The notes: generated by a model not told the origin, from the sequence alone. 64,000 nt of DNA from Streptomyces sp. NBC_00510 (GCA_036013505.1 CP107851.1:7364001-7428000), one strand, 5' to 3'; positions 52,931 to 61,806 are shown, counted from the first letter of the stretch. Numbers and translations: made by a program.

Positions 52931-52977
52931 GGCCGGTCGCACGCCCCCACCACCCGGGCGCGAGGCGACCGGCCTTT
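52931..52977 (+). terminator. metH terminator
   Basis: GGCCGGTCGC (52931-52940) pairs exactly with GCGACCGGCC (52965-52974), enclosing an inner GC-rich loop, and is followed by TTT. It is 41 bp after the metH stop. Confidence 0.85.
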
Positions 52978-53007
52978 GTGCCCCCTGAACACAGAGGAGT
53001 GGGGCGC

Positions 53008-53709
53008 ATGACGAGCGGTATTCCCGCCACCGAGATTCGGCCGGCCCGGGAGGCAGGCCTGCAGGCCGTGCTCCTGGACATGGACGGCACGCTGGTCGAC
53101 ACCGAGGGTTTCTGGTGGAACGCCGAGGTCGAGGTCTTCGCGGAGCTCGGCCACGTACTGGACGACACCCACCGTGAGGTCGTCGTCGGCGGTCCCATGA
53201 CCCGCAGCCTCGGACACCTCATCTCGGTCACCGGCACGGACGCCACGCTCGCCGAGCTGTCCACGCTGATCAACCTGCGTTTCGTCGAGCTCATCGGCCG
53301 CGGCGTGCCGCTGATGCCGGGCGCCCAGCGCCTGCTCACCGAACTGGCCGCGCACGGGGTGCCCGCCGCCCTGGTCTCCGCCTCCCACCGGCGCATCATC
53401 GACGCCGTCATGCTCTCCCTCGGCTCCCACCACTTCGCCTTCTCTCTCGCCGGGGACGAGATCGAGCGGACCAAGCCGTACCCCGACCCGTACCTGACGG
53501 CCGCGGCACGGCTGGGCGCGGACCCGGCGCGGTGCGTGGTCGTCGAGGACACCCCCACCGGGGTCGAGGCCGCCGAGGCCGCGGGCTGCCAGGTCGTGGC
53601 CGTCCCGTCCATCGCCGCCATCGCACCGGCCCCCGGGCGGACCGTGGTGACCTCCCTGGAACGGGTCGACGTGCCTTTTCTGCGCTCTCTGATTACGTCC
53701 GTTCACTGA
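53008..53709 (+). CDS. HAD-superfamily hydrolase, beta-phosphoglucomutase-like
   Basis: The protein is 233 residues. Motif I is LLDMDGTLVDTE with the nucleophile aspartate, motif II ALVSASHRR, motif III the lysine in RTKPYPDPYL, and motif IV VVEDTPTGVEAA. An alpha-helical cap lies between motifs I and II. Such enzymes remove phosphate from sugar phosphates. It follows metH by 118 bp with a terminator between, so it has its own promoter. ATG at 53008 has GAGGAGTGG ahead. Confidence 0.92.
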   Translation: MTSGIPATEIRPAREAGLQAVLLDMDGTLVDTEGFWWNAEVEVFAELGHVLDDTHREVVVGGPMTRSLGHLISVTGTDATLAELSTLINLRFVELIGRGVPLMPGAQRLLTELAAHGVPAALVSASHRRIIDAVMLSLGSHHFAFSLAGDEIERTKPYPDPYLTAAARLGADPARCVVVEDTPTGVEAAEAAGCQVVAVPSIAAIAPAPGRTVVTSLERVDVPFLRSLITSVH

Positions 53710-54093
53710 GCGTCGCCGTGAATTGAGTGGAAACTCTGGGCGCTTGCCCGGCTATTTTCCGTGACGATTCGGAGCGCCGAATTGTTTACCGGCCAGTACG
53801 CGGGGACGTGATACTTTTCACGTCGACGGCTGTCGACAGCGTGCGCCGGACGTGCTTCAGTCCGTCAAAACGCGGTGCGGTCAGGGTGGTTGTGTCCGGA
53901 TTGCGGAGCGGCGGGTTGTTCGTTCCGCTGTCCGGATATCGGTACGGCGCTCCTTGTTATCCGCCCGTGACGCGGGCTCAACTTCTCCGTGTTCGGGGGC
54001 GGTCCACCGGAATGCCGGTCCTCAGCAATTACGGGTATCGTCGCCCCGCTCAACACTGCACGGCCAAGGGCCGGAAGAGGGAGAACAACGAGG
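53710..54093. promoter_or_regulatory. 384-bp lower-GC intergenic region with nested palindromes ahead of a binding-protein gene
   Basis: No convincing gene is present. Base composition is lower in GC than neighbouring DNA. It contains ACGTGA (53806-53811) and TCACGT (53818-53823) as a 6-bp inverted repeat with a six-base spacer, and the perfect 10-bp palindrome CTGTCGACAG (53830-53839). It probably carries the promoter and an operator of the downstream lipoprotein gene. Confidence 0.55.
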
Positions 54094-55686
54094 ATGAATC
54101 GCAAGCTACTGGTGCTGCCGGCCCTGCTGGGCCTCGCCGCGCCCGTACTCGCCGGGTGCGGTGACTCGACCGGCGGTGGCGGTGGCGGTGACGCGGTCGT
54201 CATCGGCACGACGGACCATATCGAAGTGTCCGACGAGCTGCCCTCTCCCGTGGACCCGGCCACCTCGTACGACGGTGGCACGTACAGCTTCTTCAACAAC
54301 ACCTTCCAGATGCTGCTCGGTTACTCCCGCAGCTCCACCACCCCCGAGCCGGACGCCGCCAAGTCCTGCGGCTTCACCGACACCAAGTCGGAGGTGTACC
54401 GCTGCACGCTGCGGGACGGCCTGAAGTTCGCCAACGGCCACGACCTCACCTCGGAGGACGTCAAGTTCTCGGTCGACCGTGTGCTGAAGATCAAGAGCGA
54501 CTTCGGCCCCTCCAGCCTCCTCGCGAACATCGACAGCGTCGAGGCCCAGGACCCGAAGACCGTCGTCTTCCACCTCAAGGCCTCCGACGCGACGTTCCCG
54601 TACCGGCTGGCGACCCCGGCCGCGGCCATCGTCGACAGCGAGGTCTACAGCGCCACCCAGCCGCTCAACGGCCTGAAGATGGAGGGCTCCGGCCCCTACA
54701 AGCTCGACTCGTGGGAGGACGGCAAGGCCGTCCTCAGCGCGAACCCGAACTACAAGGGCCTGGTCAGCAACCGCAGCAACGACAAGATCGAGGTCCGCTT
54801 CTTCGCCTCCGCCAAGGAGATGATGAAGGCGCTCACCGACGGCGAAGTCGACGTGGTGAACCGCACCCTCACGCCGGACCAGATCAACGCGGTCGAGCAG
54901 GGCACGGTCGAGAACGTCAAGCTGACCGAGACCCCGGGTGGTTCGGTTCGCTACATGTTCTTCAACATCGACGACCCGTCCGTGAAGCCCGAGGCCGTCC
55001 GTGAGGCCATCGCGCGCGTCATCGACCGTGACGCCCTCACGCGCGACGTGACCGGCCGCACCGCCTCCCCGCTGTTCGGCGCCGTCCCGACCGGCATCAC
55101 CGGCCACACCAACTCGTACTTCAACGCGTACGGCGAGCCCAACCGGAACAAGGCCGCCGAGGTGCTGTCCTCCGCGGGCATCAGCGCCCCGGTCAAGATC
55201 ACCTACTCCTACCCGACGGACCGCCCGGCCACCCCGAACAAGGAGGAGGCCGAGAACGTGAAGAAGCAGCTCGACGCCACCGGCCTGTTCGACGTGACCC
55301 TCAAGGGCAGCCCCTGGAAGACGTTCCTGCCGGGCGCCGTCAAGGGCAAGTGGGCCGCGTACTCGCTCAGCTGGCTCCCCGACTTCCCGGACGCCGACAC
55401 CTACATCGCGCCGTTCTTCGCGGAAGGGTTCCTCGACCTCAACTACGGGGCCGGGAACATCAAGAACTCGCTCCTGCCGGCCACCCGCCAGTCCGCGGAC
55501 CGCAGCAAGACGGACAAGGACTTCTCGCAGATCCAGAACATCCTGGCGCAGGACCTCCCGATGATCCCGCTGTACCAGGACAAGCAGTACGTCGCCAGCC
55601 GCGACGGCATCACCGGAACCGAATGGTTCCTCAATTCCTCCTCGACCGCCCAGTTCTGGGAGATTGGTCGCGGTGTGACAGGATGA
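54094..55686 (+). CDS. extracellular solute-binding lipoprotein, family 5 (peptide type)
   Basis: The protein is 530 residues. The signal peptide ends in the lipobox LAGC (MNRKLLVLPALLGLAAPVLAGCG), giving Cys22. A Gly-rich linker is followed by the SBP family 5 fold with GLKFANGHDLTSEDVKFSVDRVL, the DGEVDVV ligand-cleft segment and YVASRDGITGTEW. It would bind oligopeptides or similar outside the membrane. No permease or ATPase genes follow, only a second binding-protein gene 85 bp downstream, so it is an orphan subunit. ATG follows GGGAGAACAACGAGG. Confidence 0.93.
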   Translation: MNRKLLVLPALLGLAAPVLAGCGDSTGGGGGGDAVVIGTTDHIEVSDELPSPVDPATSYDGGTYSFFNNTFQMLLGYSRSSTTPEPDAAKSCGFTDTKSEVYRCTLRDGLKFANGHDLTSEDVKFSVDRVLKIKSDFGPSSLLANIDSVEAQDPKTVVFHLKASDATFPYRLATPAAAIVDSEVYSATQPLNGLKMEGSGPYKLDSWEDGKAVLSANPNYKGLVSNRSNDKIEVRFFASAKEMMKALTDGEVDVVNRTLTPDQINAVEQGTVENVKLTETPGGSVRYMFFNIDDPSVKPEAVREAIARVIDRDALTRDVTGRTASPLFGAVPTGITGHTNSYFNAYGEPNRNKAAEVLSSAGISAPVKITYSYPTDRPATPNKEEAENVKKQLDATGLFDVTLKGSPWKTFLPGAVKGKWAAYSLSWLPDFPDADTYIAPFFAEGFLDLNYGAGNIKNSLLPATRQSADRSKTDKDFSQIQNILAQDLPMIPLYQDKQYVASRDGITGTEWFLNSSSTAQFWEIGRGVTG

Positions 55687-55696
55687 GCCACCCGCT

Positions 55697-55728
55697 GGGC
55701 GGACCCGGGAATTCCCCCCGGTCCGCCC
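55697..55728 (+). terminator. hairpin between the two binding-protein genes
   Basis: GGGCGGACC (55697-55705) pairs exactly with GGTCCGCCC (55720-55728), extended by inner CGGG/CCCCG pairing. It lies 11 bp after the first gene's stop and could attenuate read-through into the second. Confidence 0.7.
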
Positions 55729-55771
55729 GGCCGGGGCCGGCCCCGTACGACGAAGCTGTGAGGGAAGTCTC

Positions 55772-57370
55772 GTGAGGAATCGAGTCCAGCGACTGGCGCT
55801 CCCGCTCTCCGCGACCTTGACGGCGGTCGTGGTCGCCGGCTGCGGTACGGGAGGGTCGGACGGCGAGGCCTCCGGGGAGCCCCTCACGATGGGGATCACC
55901 GACAAGGTGACCGCGGTCGATCCGGCCGCCGGTTACGACGTCGGCTCCTGGATCGTGTTCAACAACGTCTTCCAGTCGCTGCTCAGCTTCCCCAGGGGCG
56001 CCACCAAGCCCGATCCCGAGGCCGCGGAGAGCTGCAAGTTCACCGACCCGGAGAGCAAGACGTTCGACTGCACGCTGCGGCAGGGTCTGAAGTTCAGCAA
56101 CGGTGAGGCGCTGACGTCGGAGGACGTGAAGTTCTCCTTCGAGCGCACCATCAAGATCAATGACGAGAACGGTCCGGCGGTGCTGCTGGACGCGATCAAG
56201 ACGATCGACACGCCCTCGCCGGAGCGGGTGGTGTTCCACCTGAAGTACTCCGACGCGACGTTCCCGATGAAGATCGCCTCGGGTGCGGGCTCGATCGTGG
56301 ACCACACGCAGTACCCGGCGGACAAGTTGCGCACGGACGGCAAGGCGACCGGTTCGGGCCCGTACAAGCTGGACTCCTACGAGGCCGGCAAGCAGGCGGT
56401 GTTCTCGGTCAACGGGGACTACCAGGGCACGGCGGAGATCCGTAACTCCGGCATGACGATGAAGTTCTTCGGTGACGAGCCGGCGTTGAAGGAGGCGGTG
56501 GAGGACGGGTCGGTGGACCTGGCCTACCGTGGTCTGGACTCCGCCGACATCGCCTCGCTGCAGCGTAGTTCGATAGCCGGCGACACCGGGATCCAGGTCG
56601 TGGAGGGCACCGGCGCCGAGGTCCAGCACCTGGTGTTCAACCTCAAGGACCCGGTGGTGGGCGACAAGGCCGTGCGGCGCGCGGTGGCCTATCTGATCGA
56701 CCGCAAGGCGTTCATCCGGGACGTCTACCAGCGCACCGCGACCCCGTTGTACTCGATCGTGCCAGCCGGTATCACCGGTCACAACACCGCGTTCTTCGAC
56801 CGCTACGGCGAGGGTGGCGACCGGGCCGGGGCGCAGGCGGCGCTGGCGCAGGCGGGGATCACGAGCAAGGTGTCCTTCACGCTGTGGGCGACGCCGGTGC
56901 GGTTCGGGCCGGGTACCGTGGCGGAGCTGAAGGCGATCGCCAAGCAGCTCAACGACAGCGGGCTGTTCGACGTGGACGTCAAGAGCGCCGACGCCGACCA
57001 GTACGCCAAGGATATCGAGGCCGGCAAGTACGCCGTGTACGTGCGTGGCTGGGTGCCGGACTACCCGGACCCGGACAACTTCACCGCCCCGTTCTTCGGT
57101 GACGGCAACGTGCTGTCCAACAACTACGTCAACAAGAAGATCACCGGCGAGCTCATCCCGCGCACCGCCGCCGAGGACGGCCGCGCCGCGACCAGCGCCG
57201 ACTTCGAGGAACTCCAGAACATCGTCGCCGACGACGTCCCGATCATCCCGCTGTGGCAGGGCAAGCAGTACGTGGTGTCCAAGGACAACATCAACGGCCT
57301 GGAGTGGACCCTCGACCCGTCCACCATCTTCCGCTTCTGGGAGATCCAGAAGGGCGCCTCGACCTCCTAG
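55772..57370 (+). CDS. second extracellular solute-binding lipoprotein, family 5
   Basis: The protein is 532 residues and has the same architecture as its neighbour: lipobox VVAGC, a short Gly/Ser linker, GLKFSNGEALTSEDVKFSFERTI and IPLWQGKQYVVSKDNINGLEW. About 40% of residues can be matched by eye in the aligned motifs, so it is a tandem paralogue that has diverged well beyond a recent duplication. Codon use is less biased to C at third positions in its middle part than in the first copy. GTG at 55772. No transporter genes accompany it. Substrate unknown. Confidence 0.93.
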   Translation: MRNRVQRLALPLSATLTAVVVAGCGTGGSDGEASGEPLTMGITDKVTAVDPAAGYDVGSWIVFNNVFQSLLSFPRGATKPDPEAAESCKFTDPESKTFDCTLRQGLKFSNGEALTSEDVKFSFERTIKINDENGPAVLLDAIKTIDTPSPERVVFHLKYSDATFPMKIASGAGSIVDHTQYPADKLRTDGKATGSGPYKLDSYEAGKQAVFSVNGDYQGTAEIRNSGMTMKFFGDEPALKEAVEDGSVDLAYRGLDSADIASLQRSSIAGDTGIQVVEGTGAEVQHLVFNLKDPVVGDKAVRRAVAYLIDRKAFIRDVYQRTATPLYSIVPAGITGHNTAFFDRYGEGGDRAGAQAALAQAGITSKVSFTLWATPVRFGPGTVAELKAIAKQLNDSGLFDVDVKSADADQYAKDIEAGKYAVYVRGWVPDYPDPDNFTAPFFGDGNVLSNNYVNKKITGELIPRTAAEDGRAATSADFEELQNIVADDVPIIPLWQGKQYVVSKDNINGLEWTLDPSTIFRFWEIQKGASTS

Positions 57371-57417
57371 CCGCCACCCGGTCCGGGCCACCCGGTCCGG
57401 ACCGCGACGCGACGAAC

Positions 57418-57446
57418 GCCCCGGGGACGCTACTGCGCCCCGGGGC
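57418..57446. terminator. hairpin between convergent genes
   Basis: GCCCCGGGG (57418-57426) pairs exactly with CCCCGGGGC (57438-57446). The loop contains the stop codon of the response regulator on the minus strand. Confidence 0.65.
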
Positions 57447-58101
57447 GCACCAGTCCGCTCTCGTACGCGTACACCGCCGCCTGCACCCGGTCGCGCAGCG
57501 CCAGCTTCGTCAGCACATGTCCCACGTGGGTCTTCACCGTCGTCTCGCTCACGAACAGCTCCGCGGCGATCTCCGCGTTCGACAGGCCCCGCGCCACCAG
57601 CTTCAGCACCTCGACCTCCCGGTCGGTGAGGGTGTGCAGCGCCTGCGGCACCGGCTCCTCACCCGACGGCAGCCGCCCCGCGTACTTGTCCAGCAGACGC
57701 CGCGTGATGCTCGGCGCGAGCATCGCCTCACCCGCCGCGACCACCCGGATCGCCTGCACCAGCTCGTGCGCCGGAGCGTCCTTGAGCAGGAAGCCGCTCG
57801 CCCCCGCACGCAGCGCCTCCACCACGTACTCGTCCAGATCGAACGTGGTCAGCACCAGCACCTTCGCCGGACCGTCCCGGCCCGGCCCGGTGATCTGCCG
57901 GGTCGCCTCCACCCCGTCCATCCGCGGCATGCGGATGTCCATCAGCACCACGTCGGGCTGCAGCACCCGCACCTGCTCCAGGGCCTGCTGGCCGTCCCCC
58001 GCCTCGCCGACCACCGCCAGGTCGCCCTCGGCCTCCAGGATCATCCGGAAGCCCGTGCGCAGCAGCGGCTGGTCGTCCACCAACAGGACGCGAATAGCCA
58101 C
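57430..58101 (-). CDS. LuxR-family response regulator (NarL type)
   Basis: The protein is 223 residues. The receiver domain has LLVDDQPLLRTG (acidic pair), VVLMDIRMPRMDG with the phospho-acceptor aspartate, LTTFDLDEYVVEALRAGASGFLLKD with the switch Thr and the Lys. The C-terminal LuxR helix-turn-helix is LTDREVEVLKLVARGLSNAEIAAELFVSETTVKTHV. No histidine kinase is adjacent, so it is an orphan here. The GTG at 58101 has AAGGAG seven bases upstream; the nuclease gene ends 17 bp upstream on the same strand. Confidence 0.94.
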   Translation of the reverse strand: MAIRVLLVDDQPLLRTGFRMILEAEGDLAVVGEAGDGQQALEQVRVLQPDVVLMDIRMPRMDGVEATRQITGPGRDGPAKVLVLTTFDLDEYVVEALRAGASGFLLKDAPAHELVQAIRVVAAGEAMLAPSITRRLLDKYAGRLPSGEEPVPQALHTLTDREVEVLKLVARGLSNAEIAAELFVSETTVKTHVGHVLTKLALRDRVQAAVYAYESGLVRPGAQ

Positions 58102-58117
58102 AAGATCTCCTTCGCCC

Positions 58118-58969
58118 TCAGGACTCCCCATTCTTCCCCACCACGGGCAGCGGATACGGTGGGGGAGTCCCCCCGAAAGAGGGGCACACCGCCCGGTGGT
58201 CGCACCAGTCGCACAACCGGCTCGGCCGCGGCCGCCAGTCACCCGACTCCGTGGCCCGCGTGATCGCCTCCCACAGGGCCTCCAGCTTCCGGCCCACCGC
58301 CCGCAGCTCACCCTCCGACGGGTCGTACGTCAGCACCTCACCACTGCCCAGGTAGACCAACTGCAGCCGGCGCGGCACCACGCCCCGCAGCCGCCACAGC
58401 ACCAGCGCGTAGAACTTCATCTGGAACAGCGCCTCGTCCGCGTACTCGGGGCGCGGCGCCCGGCCGGTCTTGTAGTCCACCACCCGCAGGTCGCCCGAGG
58501 CCGCCGCGACGTCCAGACGGTCCACGTAACCGCGCAGCGTCAGCCCGGACTCCAGCTCCGTCTCCACGTACAGCTCGCGCTCGGCCGGCTCCAGACGCGT
58601 CGGGTCCTCCAGCGAGAACCACCGCTCGACCAGCCGCGCCGCCTCCTCCAGCCACTCCGCCAGCCCCTGCCCGTCCGCCGCGGCGAACAGCTCCGACAAC
58701 TCCGGACGCTCCTCCAGCAACCGCTGCCACTGGCCCGGCACCATCGCCCGGGCCCGGTCCGCCGTCCGCTCCGCCGCCGGCACGTCGAAGAGGCGCTCCA
58801 GCACCGCGTGCACCACCGTGCCCCGCGTCGCGGCCTGGCTCGGCTTCTCCGGCAGCTTGTCGATCACCCGCAGCCGGTACAGCAGCGGACACCGCATGAA
58901 GTCGGCGGCGCGCGACGGCGACAGGGAGGACGGCGGCCTCGGAGGAACGGCTTCGGTGCTGGTGCCCAT
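58118..58969 (-). CDS. RecB-family PD-(D/E)XK nuclease
   Basis: The protein is 283 residues, with the Cas4/RecB-like fold. LSPSRAADFMRCPLLYRLRVIDKLPE contains the first cysteine; RGYVDRLDVAA and VVDYKTGRAPRPE contain the active-site Asp, Asp and Lys. The C-terminal CDWCDHRAVCPSFGG supplies the remaining three cysteines of a [4Fe-4S] cluster. It is a single-strand exonuclease domain not fused to a helicase. No CRISPR genes are near, so it is not a Cas4 in context. It is likely co-transcribed with the response regulator. Confidence 0.92.
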   Translation of the reverse strand: MGTSTEAVPPRPPSSLSPSRAADFMRCPLLYRLRVIDKLPEKPSQAATRGTVVHAVLERLFDVPAAERTADRARAMVPGQWQRLLEERPELSELFAAADGQGLAEWLEEAARLVERWFSLEDPTRLEPAERELYVETELESGLTLRGYVDRLDVAAASGDLRVVDYKTGRAPRPEYADEALFQMKFYALVLWRLRGVVPRRLQLVYLGSGEVLTYDPSEGELRAVGRKLEALWEAITRATESGDWRPRPSRLCDWCDHRAVCPSFGGTPPPYPLPVVGKNGES

Positions 58970-59066
58970 GGCAGGACCCTACGGGGTGGCGCCGACAGCC
59001 GGTGTCGGGTCCCCGCAACCGGGCAATACCATCGACGTCGGAGCGTCAGCGACACGAGGGGAACCA

Positions 59067-60296
59067 GTGAGCGAGAGCCAGCAGCCGCCGCCGGGCGGCG
59101 AGAGGACTCCCGGACCCGACGACGGGCCCGCCAAACGTCCCCCGGGACCCGGCGGCGGCATCCTCATGGGCCGCTTCTTCGGCGTGCCCGTCTACGTCGC
59201 ACCCAGCTGGTTCCTCGTCGCGGCCCTCATCACCTGGGTGTTCGGCGGACAGCTCGACCGCGTCCTGCCCGAGCTCGGCGGCGCCCGCTACCTCGTCTCG
59301 CTCTTCTTCGCGGTCGCCTTCTACGCCTCCGTGCTCGTCCACGAACTCGCCCACACCGTCGCCGCCCTCCGCTTCGAGCTGCCCGTGCGCCGCATCCAGC
59401 TGCAGTTCTTCGGCGGCGTCTCCGAGATCGAGAAGGAGTCCGAGACCCCCGGGCGCGAATTCGTCCTCGCCTTCGTCGGCCCGCTGCTCTCCCTCGTCCT
59501 CGCCGGGGTCTTCTACCTCGGCATGTACGGCGTCGACCCCGACACCGTCCCCGGTGTCCTCCTCGCCGGACTCATGATCAGCAACCTGCTCGTGGCCGTC
59601 TTCAACCTGCTGCCCGGCCTGCCCCTCGACGGCGGCCGGATGCTCCGCGCCGTCATCTGGAAGATCAGCGGCAAGGCCATGACCGGCACCGTCGCCGCCG
59701 CCTGGACCGGCCGCGCCCTGGCCATCGCCGTCCTCGTCGGCCTGCCCCTGCTCTCGTACGCCGGCGGCATGAGCGACGGCGGCGACGGCGCCACCGGCTT
59801 CGACTCCCTCACCGACGCCCTGCTCGCGGCCATCCTCGCCGCCATCATCTGGACCGGCGCGGGCAACAGCCTGCGCATGGCGCGGCTCCGCGAGCACCTG
59901 CCCGAACTCCAGGCCCGCACGCTCACCCGGCGCGCCCTGCCGGTCTCCTCCGACACCCCGCTGTCCGAGGCCCTGCGCCGGGCCAACGAGGCCGGCGCCC
60001 GCGCCCTCGTCGTCGTCGACGGCCAGGGCACCCCCACCGCGGTCGTCCGCGAGGCCGCCATCGTCGGCGTCCCCGAACACCGCCGCCCCTGGGTCGCCGT
60101 CTCCGGCCTCGCCCAGGACCTCAAGCCCGGCATGAAGGTCTCCGCGGAACTCGCCGGCGAGGACCTCCTGGACACCCTGCGTGCCACCCCGGCCACGGAG
60201 TACCTCGTCATCGAGAACTCCGGCGAGGTCTACGGCGTCCTGTCCACCGCCGACGTCGAAAAAGCCTTCCTCGCCGCCATGGCTCGCCCTTCTTAG
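59067..60296 (+). CDS. site-2 protease family (M50) metalloprotease with CBS domain
   Basis: The protein is 409 residues. The zinc motif HELAH is at 92-96 in the second membrane helix, and LDGGR with the third ligand, Asp188, is downstream; four to six helices surround them. The C-terminal 150 residues contain CBS-like repeats (PLSEALRRANEAGARALVVVD and YLVIENSGEVYGVLSTADV). S2P enzymes cut membrane-bound substrates, often anti-sigma factors. CBS pairs bind adenosyl ligands and may gate activity. GTG at 59067 follows GAGGGGAACCA. It is divergent from the nuclease with 97 bp between starts. Confidence 0.94.
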   Translation: MSESQQPPPGGERTPGPDDGPAKRPPGPGGGILMGRFFGVPVYVAPSWFLVAALITWVFGGQLDRVLPELGGARYLVSLFFAVAFYASVLVHELAHTVAALRFELPVRRIQLQFFGGVSEIEKESETPGREFVLAFVGPLLSLVLAGVFYLGMYGVDPDTVPGVLLAGLMISNLLVAVFNLLPGLPLDGGRMLRAVIWKISGKAMTGTVAAAWTGRALAIAVLVGLPLLSYAGGMSDGGDGATGFDSLTDALLAAILAAIIWTGAGNSLRMARLREHLPELQARTLTRRALPVSSDTPLSEALRRANEAGARALVVVDGQGTPTAVVREAAIVGVPEHRRPWVAVSGLAQDLKPGMKVSAELAGEDLLDTLRATPATEYLVIENSGEVYGVLSTADVEKAFLAAMARPS

Positions 60297-60297
60297 A

Positions 60298-60707
60298 GGC
60301 TCGGTTCGCCTCCGGGGCGCTCCCCTTTTTCAAGGCTCGGTTCGCCTCCGGGGCGCCCTCTGCACCTGTCGACGGTCGACCATGCTCGGCTCCTCGTCCC
60401 TCGGAGCCTCCGCGTGCTCTCCCTTTCGACAGGCGCGCGCCCCTTCGGCTCACTCGCCGGGCACGCGTGTGCACCGTCCGGGCGCGATGGGCCCGGGCTC
60501 CCCGGGACCGGCCGCCCCTGCAATTTGCTCCGGCGCAGCACATGGAAGCGCTACCTCGGCGAGTGAGCCGAAGGGGCGCGGACGGTGTCGAAAGGGTGGG
60601 GGCACCGCCCGGCGGTAGCCGGGGGAGCGCGGAGGTCGCGAGGAACGAGTGACCGAGCACGGTCGACCGTCGACACCGTCTTGAGCGCCCCGGAGGCGAA
60701 CCGAGCC
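60298..60707. repeat. 410-bp MITE-like element: long imperfect palindrome with terminal direct copy
   Basis: The 23-mer starting GGCTCGGTTCGCCTCC occurs at 60298-60320 and 60334-60356, and its exact reverse complement at 60685-60707. Moving inward, 60368-60389 pairs with 60653-60674 (GTCGACGGTCGACC region, one mismatch), and 60440-60459 pairs with 60557-60576 (CCCCTTCGGCTCACTCGCCG). CCTTTCGAC pairs with GTCGAAAGG. The centre is about 100 bp of unpaired GC-rich DNA. The whole is a hairpin-like element with no coding capacity, placed between the M50 gene and trmI. The left end overlaps the M50 stop by one base. Confidence 0.85.
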
Positions 60708-60735
60708 CTAAAAAAACACCGGTAGGCTTGTCCGC

Positions 60736-61644
60736 ATGTCCGAACCGACCGGTGCCGCCCGCCGACGCGGGCCCTTCAAGGTCGGGGACCAGGTCCAGCT
60801 CACCGATCCCAAGGGACGCCACTACACGTTCACGCTCGAGGCCGGGAAGAACTTCCACACCCACAAGGGTTCCTTCCCCCACGACGAGCTGATCGGTGCC
60901 CCCGAGGGCAGTGTGGTCCGAACCACGGGAAACGTCGCCTACCTCGCGCTGCGCCCCCTGCTCCCCGACTACGTCCTGTCCATGCCCCGCGGTGCCGCCG
61001 TGGTCTACCCCAAGGACGCGGGGCAGATCCTGTCGATGGCCGACATCTTCCCCGGCGCACGCGTCGTGGAGGCAGGCGTCGGCTCCGGCTCGCTCAGCAT
61101 GTTCCTGCTGCGCGCCGTCGGCGACCAGGGGATGCTGCACTCCTACGAGCGCCGCGCCGACTTCGCCGAGATCGCCACCCAGAACGTCGAACGCTACTTC
61201 GGCGGCCCGCACCCCGCGTGGCAGCTCACCGTCGGCGACCTCCAGGACAACCTCAGCGACGCCGACGTCGACCGGGTCATCCTCGACATGCTCGCTCCCT
61301 GGGAGTGCCTGGAGGCCGTCTCCAAGGCGCTGGTCCCCGGCGGCATCCTCTGCGCCTACGTGGCCACCACCACCCAGCTCGCCCGCACCGTCGAGGCGAT
61401 CCGCGAGCACGGCACGTTCAACGAGCCGTCCGCCTGGGAGACCATGGTCCGCACCTGGCACATCGAGGGCCTGGCCGTGCGCCCCGACCACCGCATGATC
61501 GGGCACACCGGCTTCCTGCTCACCGCCCGCCGTCTCGCCGACGGCGTCGAGCCCCCCATGCGGCGCAGGCGCCCCGCGCCCGGCGCGTACGGCGAGGACT
61601 ACACCGGCCCGGGCGGCGGCAAGCCGGCCACCGGCGGAGCGTAA
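60736..61644 (+). CDS. trmI: tRNA (adenine-N1)-methyltransferase
   Basis: The protein is 302 residues. The N-terminal domain (FKVGDQVQLTDPKGRHYTFTLEAGKNFHTHKGSFPHDEL) is characteristic of TrmI; the Rossmann SAM domain has VVEAGVGSGSLSMFLL at 110-125. The catalytic region LDMLAPWECLEAVS and GYVA-like CAYVATTTQ follow. It methylates A58 in the T-loop of tRNAs as a tetramer. The last 25 residues are a Gly/Arg-rich tail. It lies near the proteasome region, as in other actinobacteria. ATG at 60736 follows the palindromic element by 28 bp, leaving little promoter space. Confidence 0.95.
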   Translation: MSEPTGAARRRGPFKVGDQVQLTDPKGRHYTFTLEAGKNFHTHKGSFPHDELIGAPEGSVVRTTGNVAYLALRPLLPDYVLSMPRGAAVVYPKDAGQILSMADIFPGARVVEAGVGSGSLSMFLLRAVGDQGMLHSYERRADFAEIATQNVERYFGGPHPAWQLTVGDLQDNLSDADVDRVILDMLAPWECLEAVSKALVPGGILCAYVATTTQLARTVEAIREHGTFNEPSAWETMVRTWHIEGLAVRPDHRMIGHTGFLLTARRLADGVEPPMRRRRPAPGAYGEDYTGPGGGKPATGGA

Positions 61645-61656
61645 CCACCCGACCCC

Positions 61657-61693
61657 GAAGCGCCGTCGCCGGCAAGACCGGCGGCGGCGCTTC
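61657..61693 (+). terminator. trmI terminator
   Basis: GAAGCGCCGTCGCCGG (61657-61672) pairs with CCGGCGGCGGCGCTTC (61678-61693) with one G-U pair and a five-base loop CAAGA. It begins 12 bp after the trmI stop. Confidence 0.87.
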
Positions 61694-61806
61694 GTCACAC
61701 CCCCGTGGACATCTCCCGAAACACGGGCCCCGGTCGTACCAACTGACTGTGACCTGTGGCACCATGCTGGCCACCCCGCTCGACCAACTCCACAGGAGAC
61801 AGGCGC

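Noticed and set aside
49236..53621. 1461-residue open frame opposite metH and the HAD gene
   Set aside because: It is a shadow of metH; low complexity, no motifs.
53727..54164. 145-residue open frame in the leader of the first binding-protein gene
   Set aside because: It runs into the start of the lipoprotein gene in another frame, lacks typical codon bias and has no recognisable domain.
58118..58969. Cas4 of a CRISPR system
   Set aside because: The nuclease has the Cas4/RecB fold, but no repeat array or other cas genes occur in the window.
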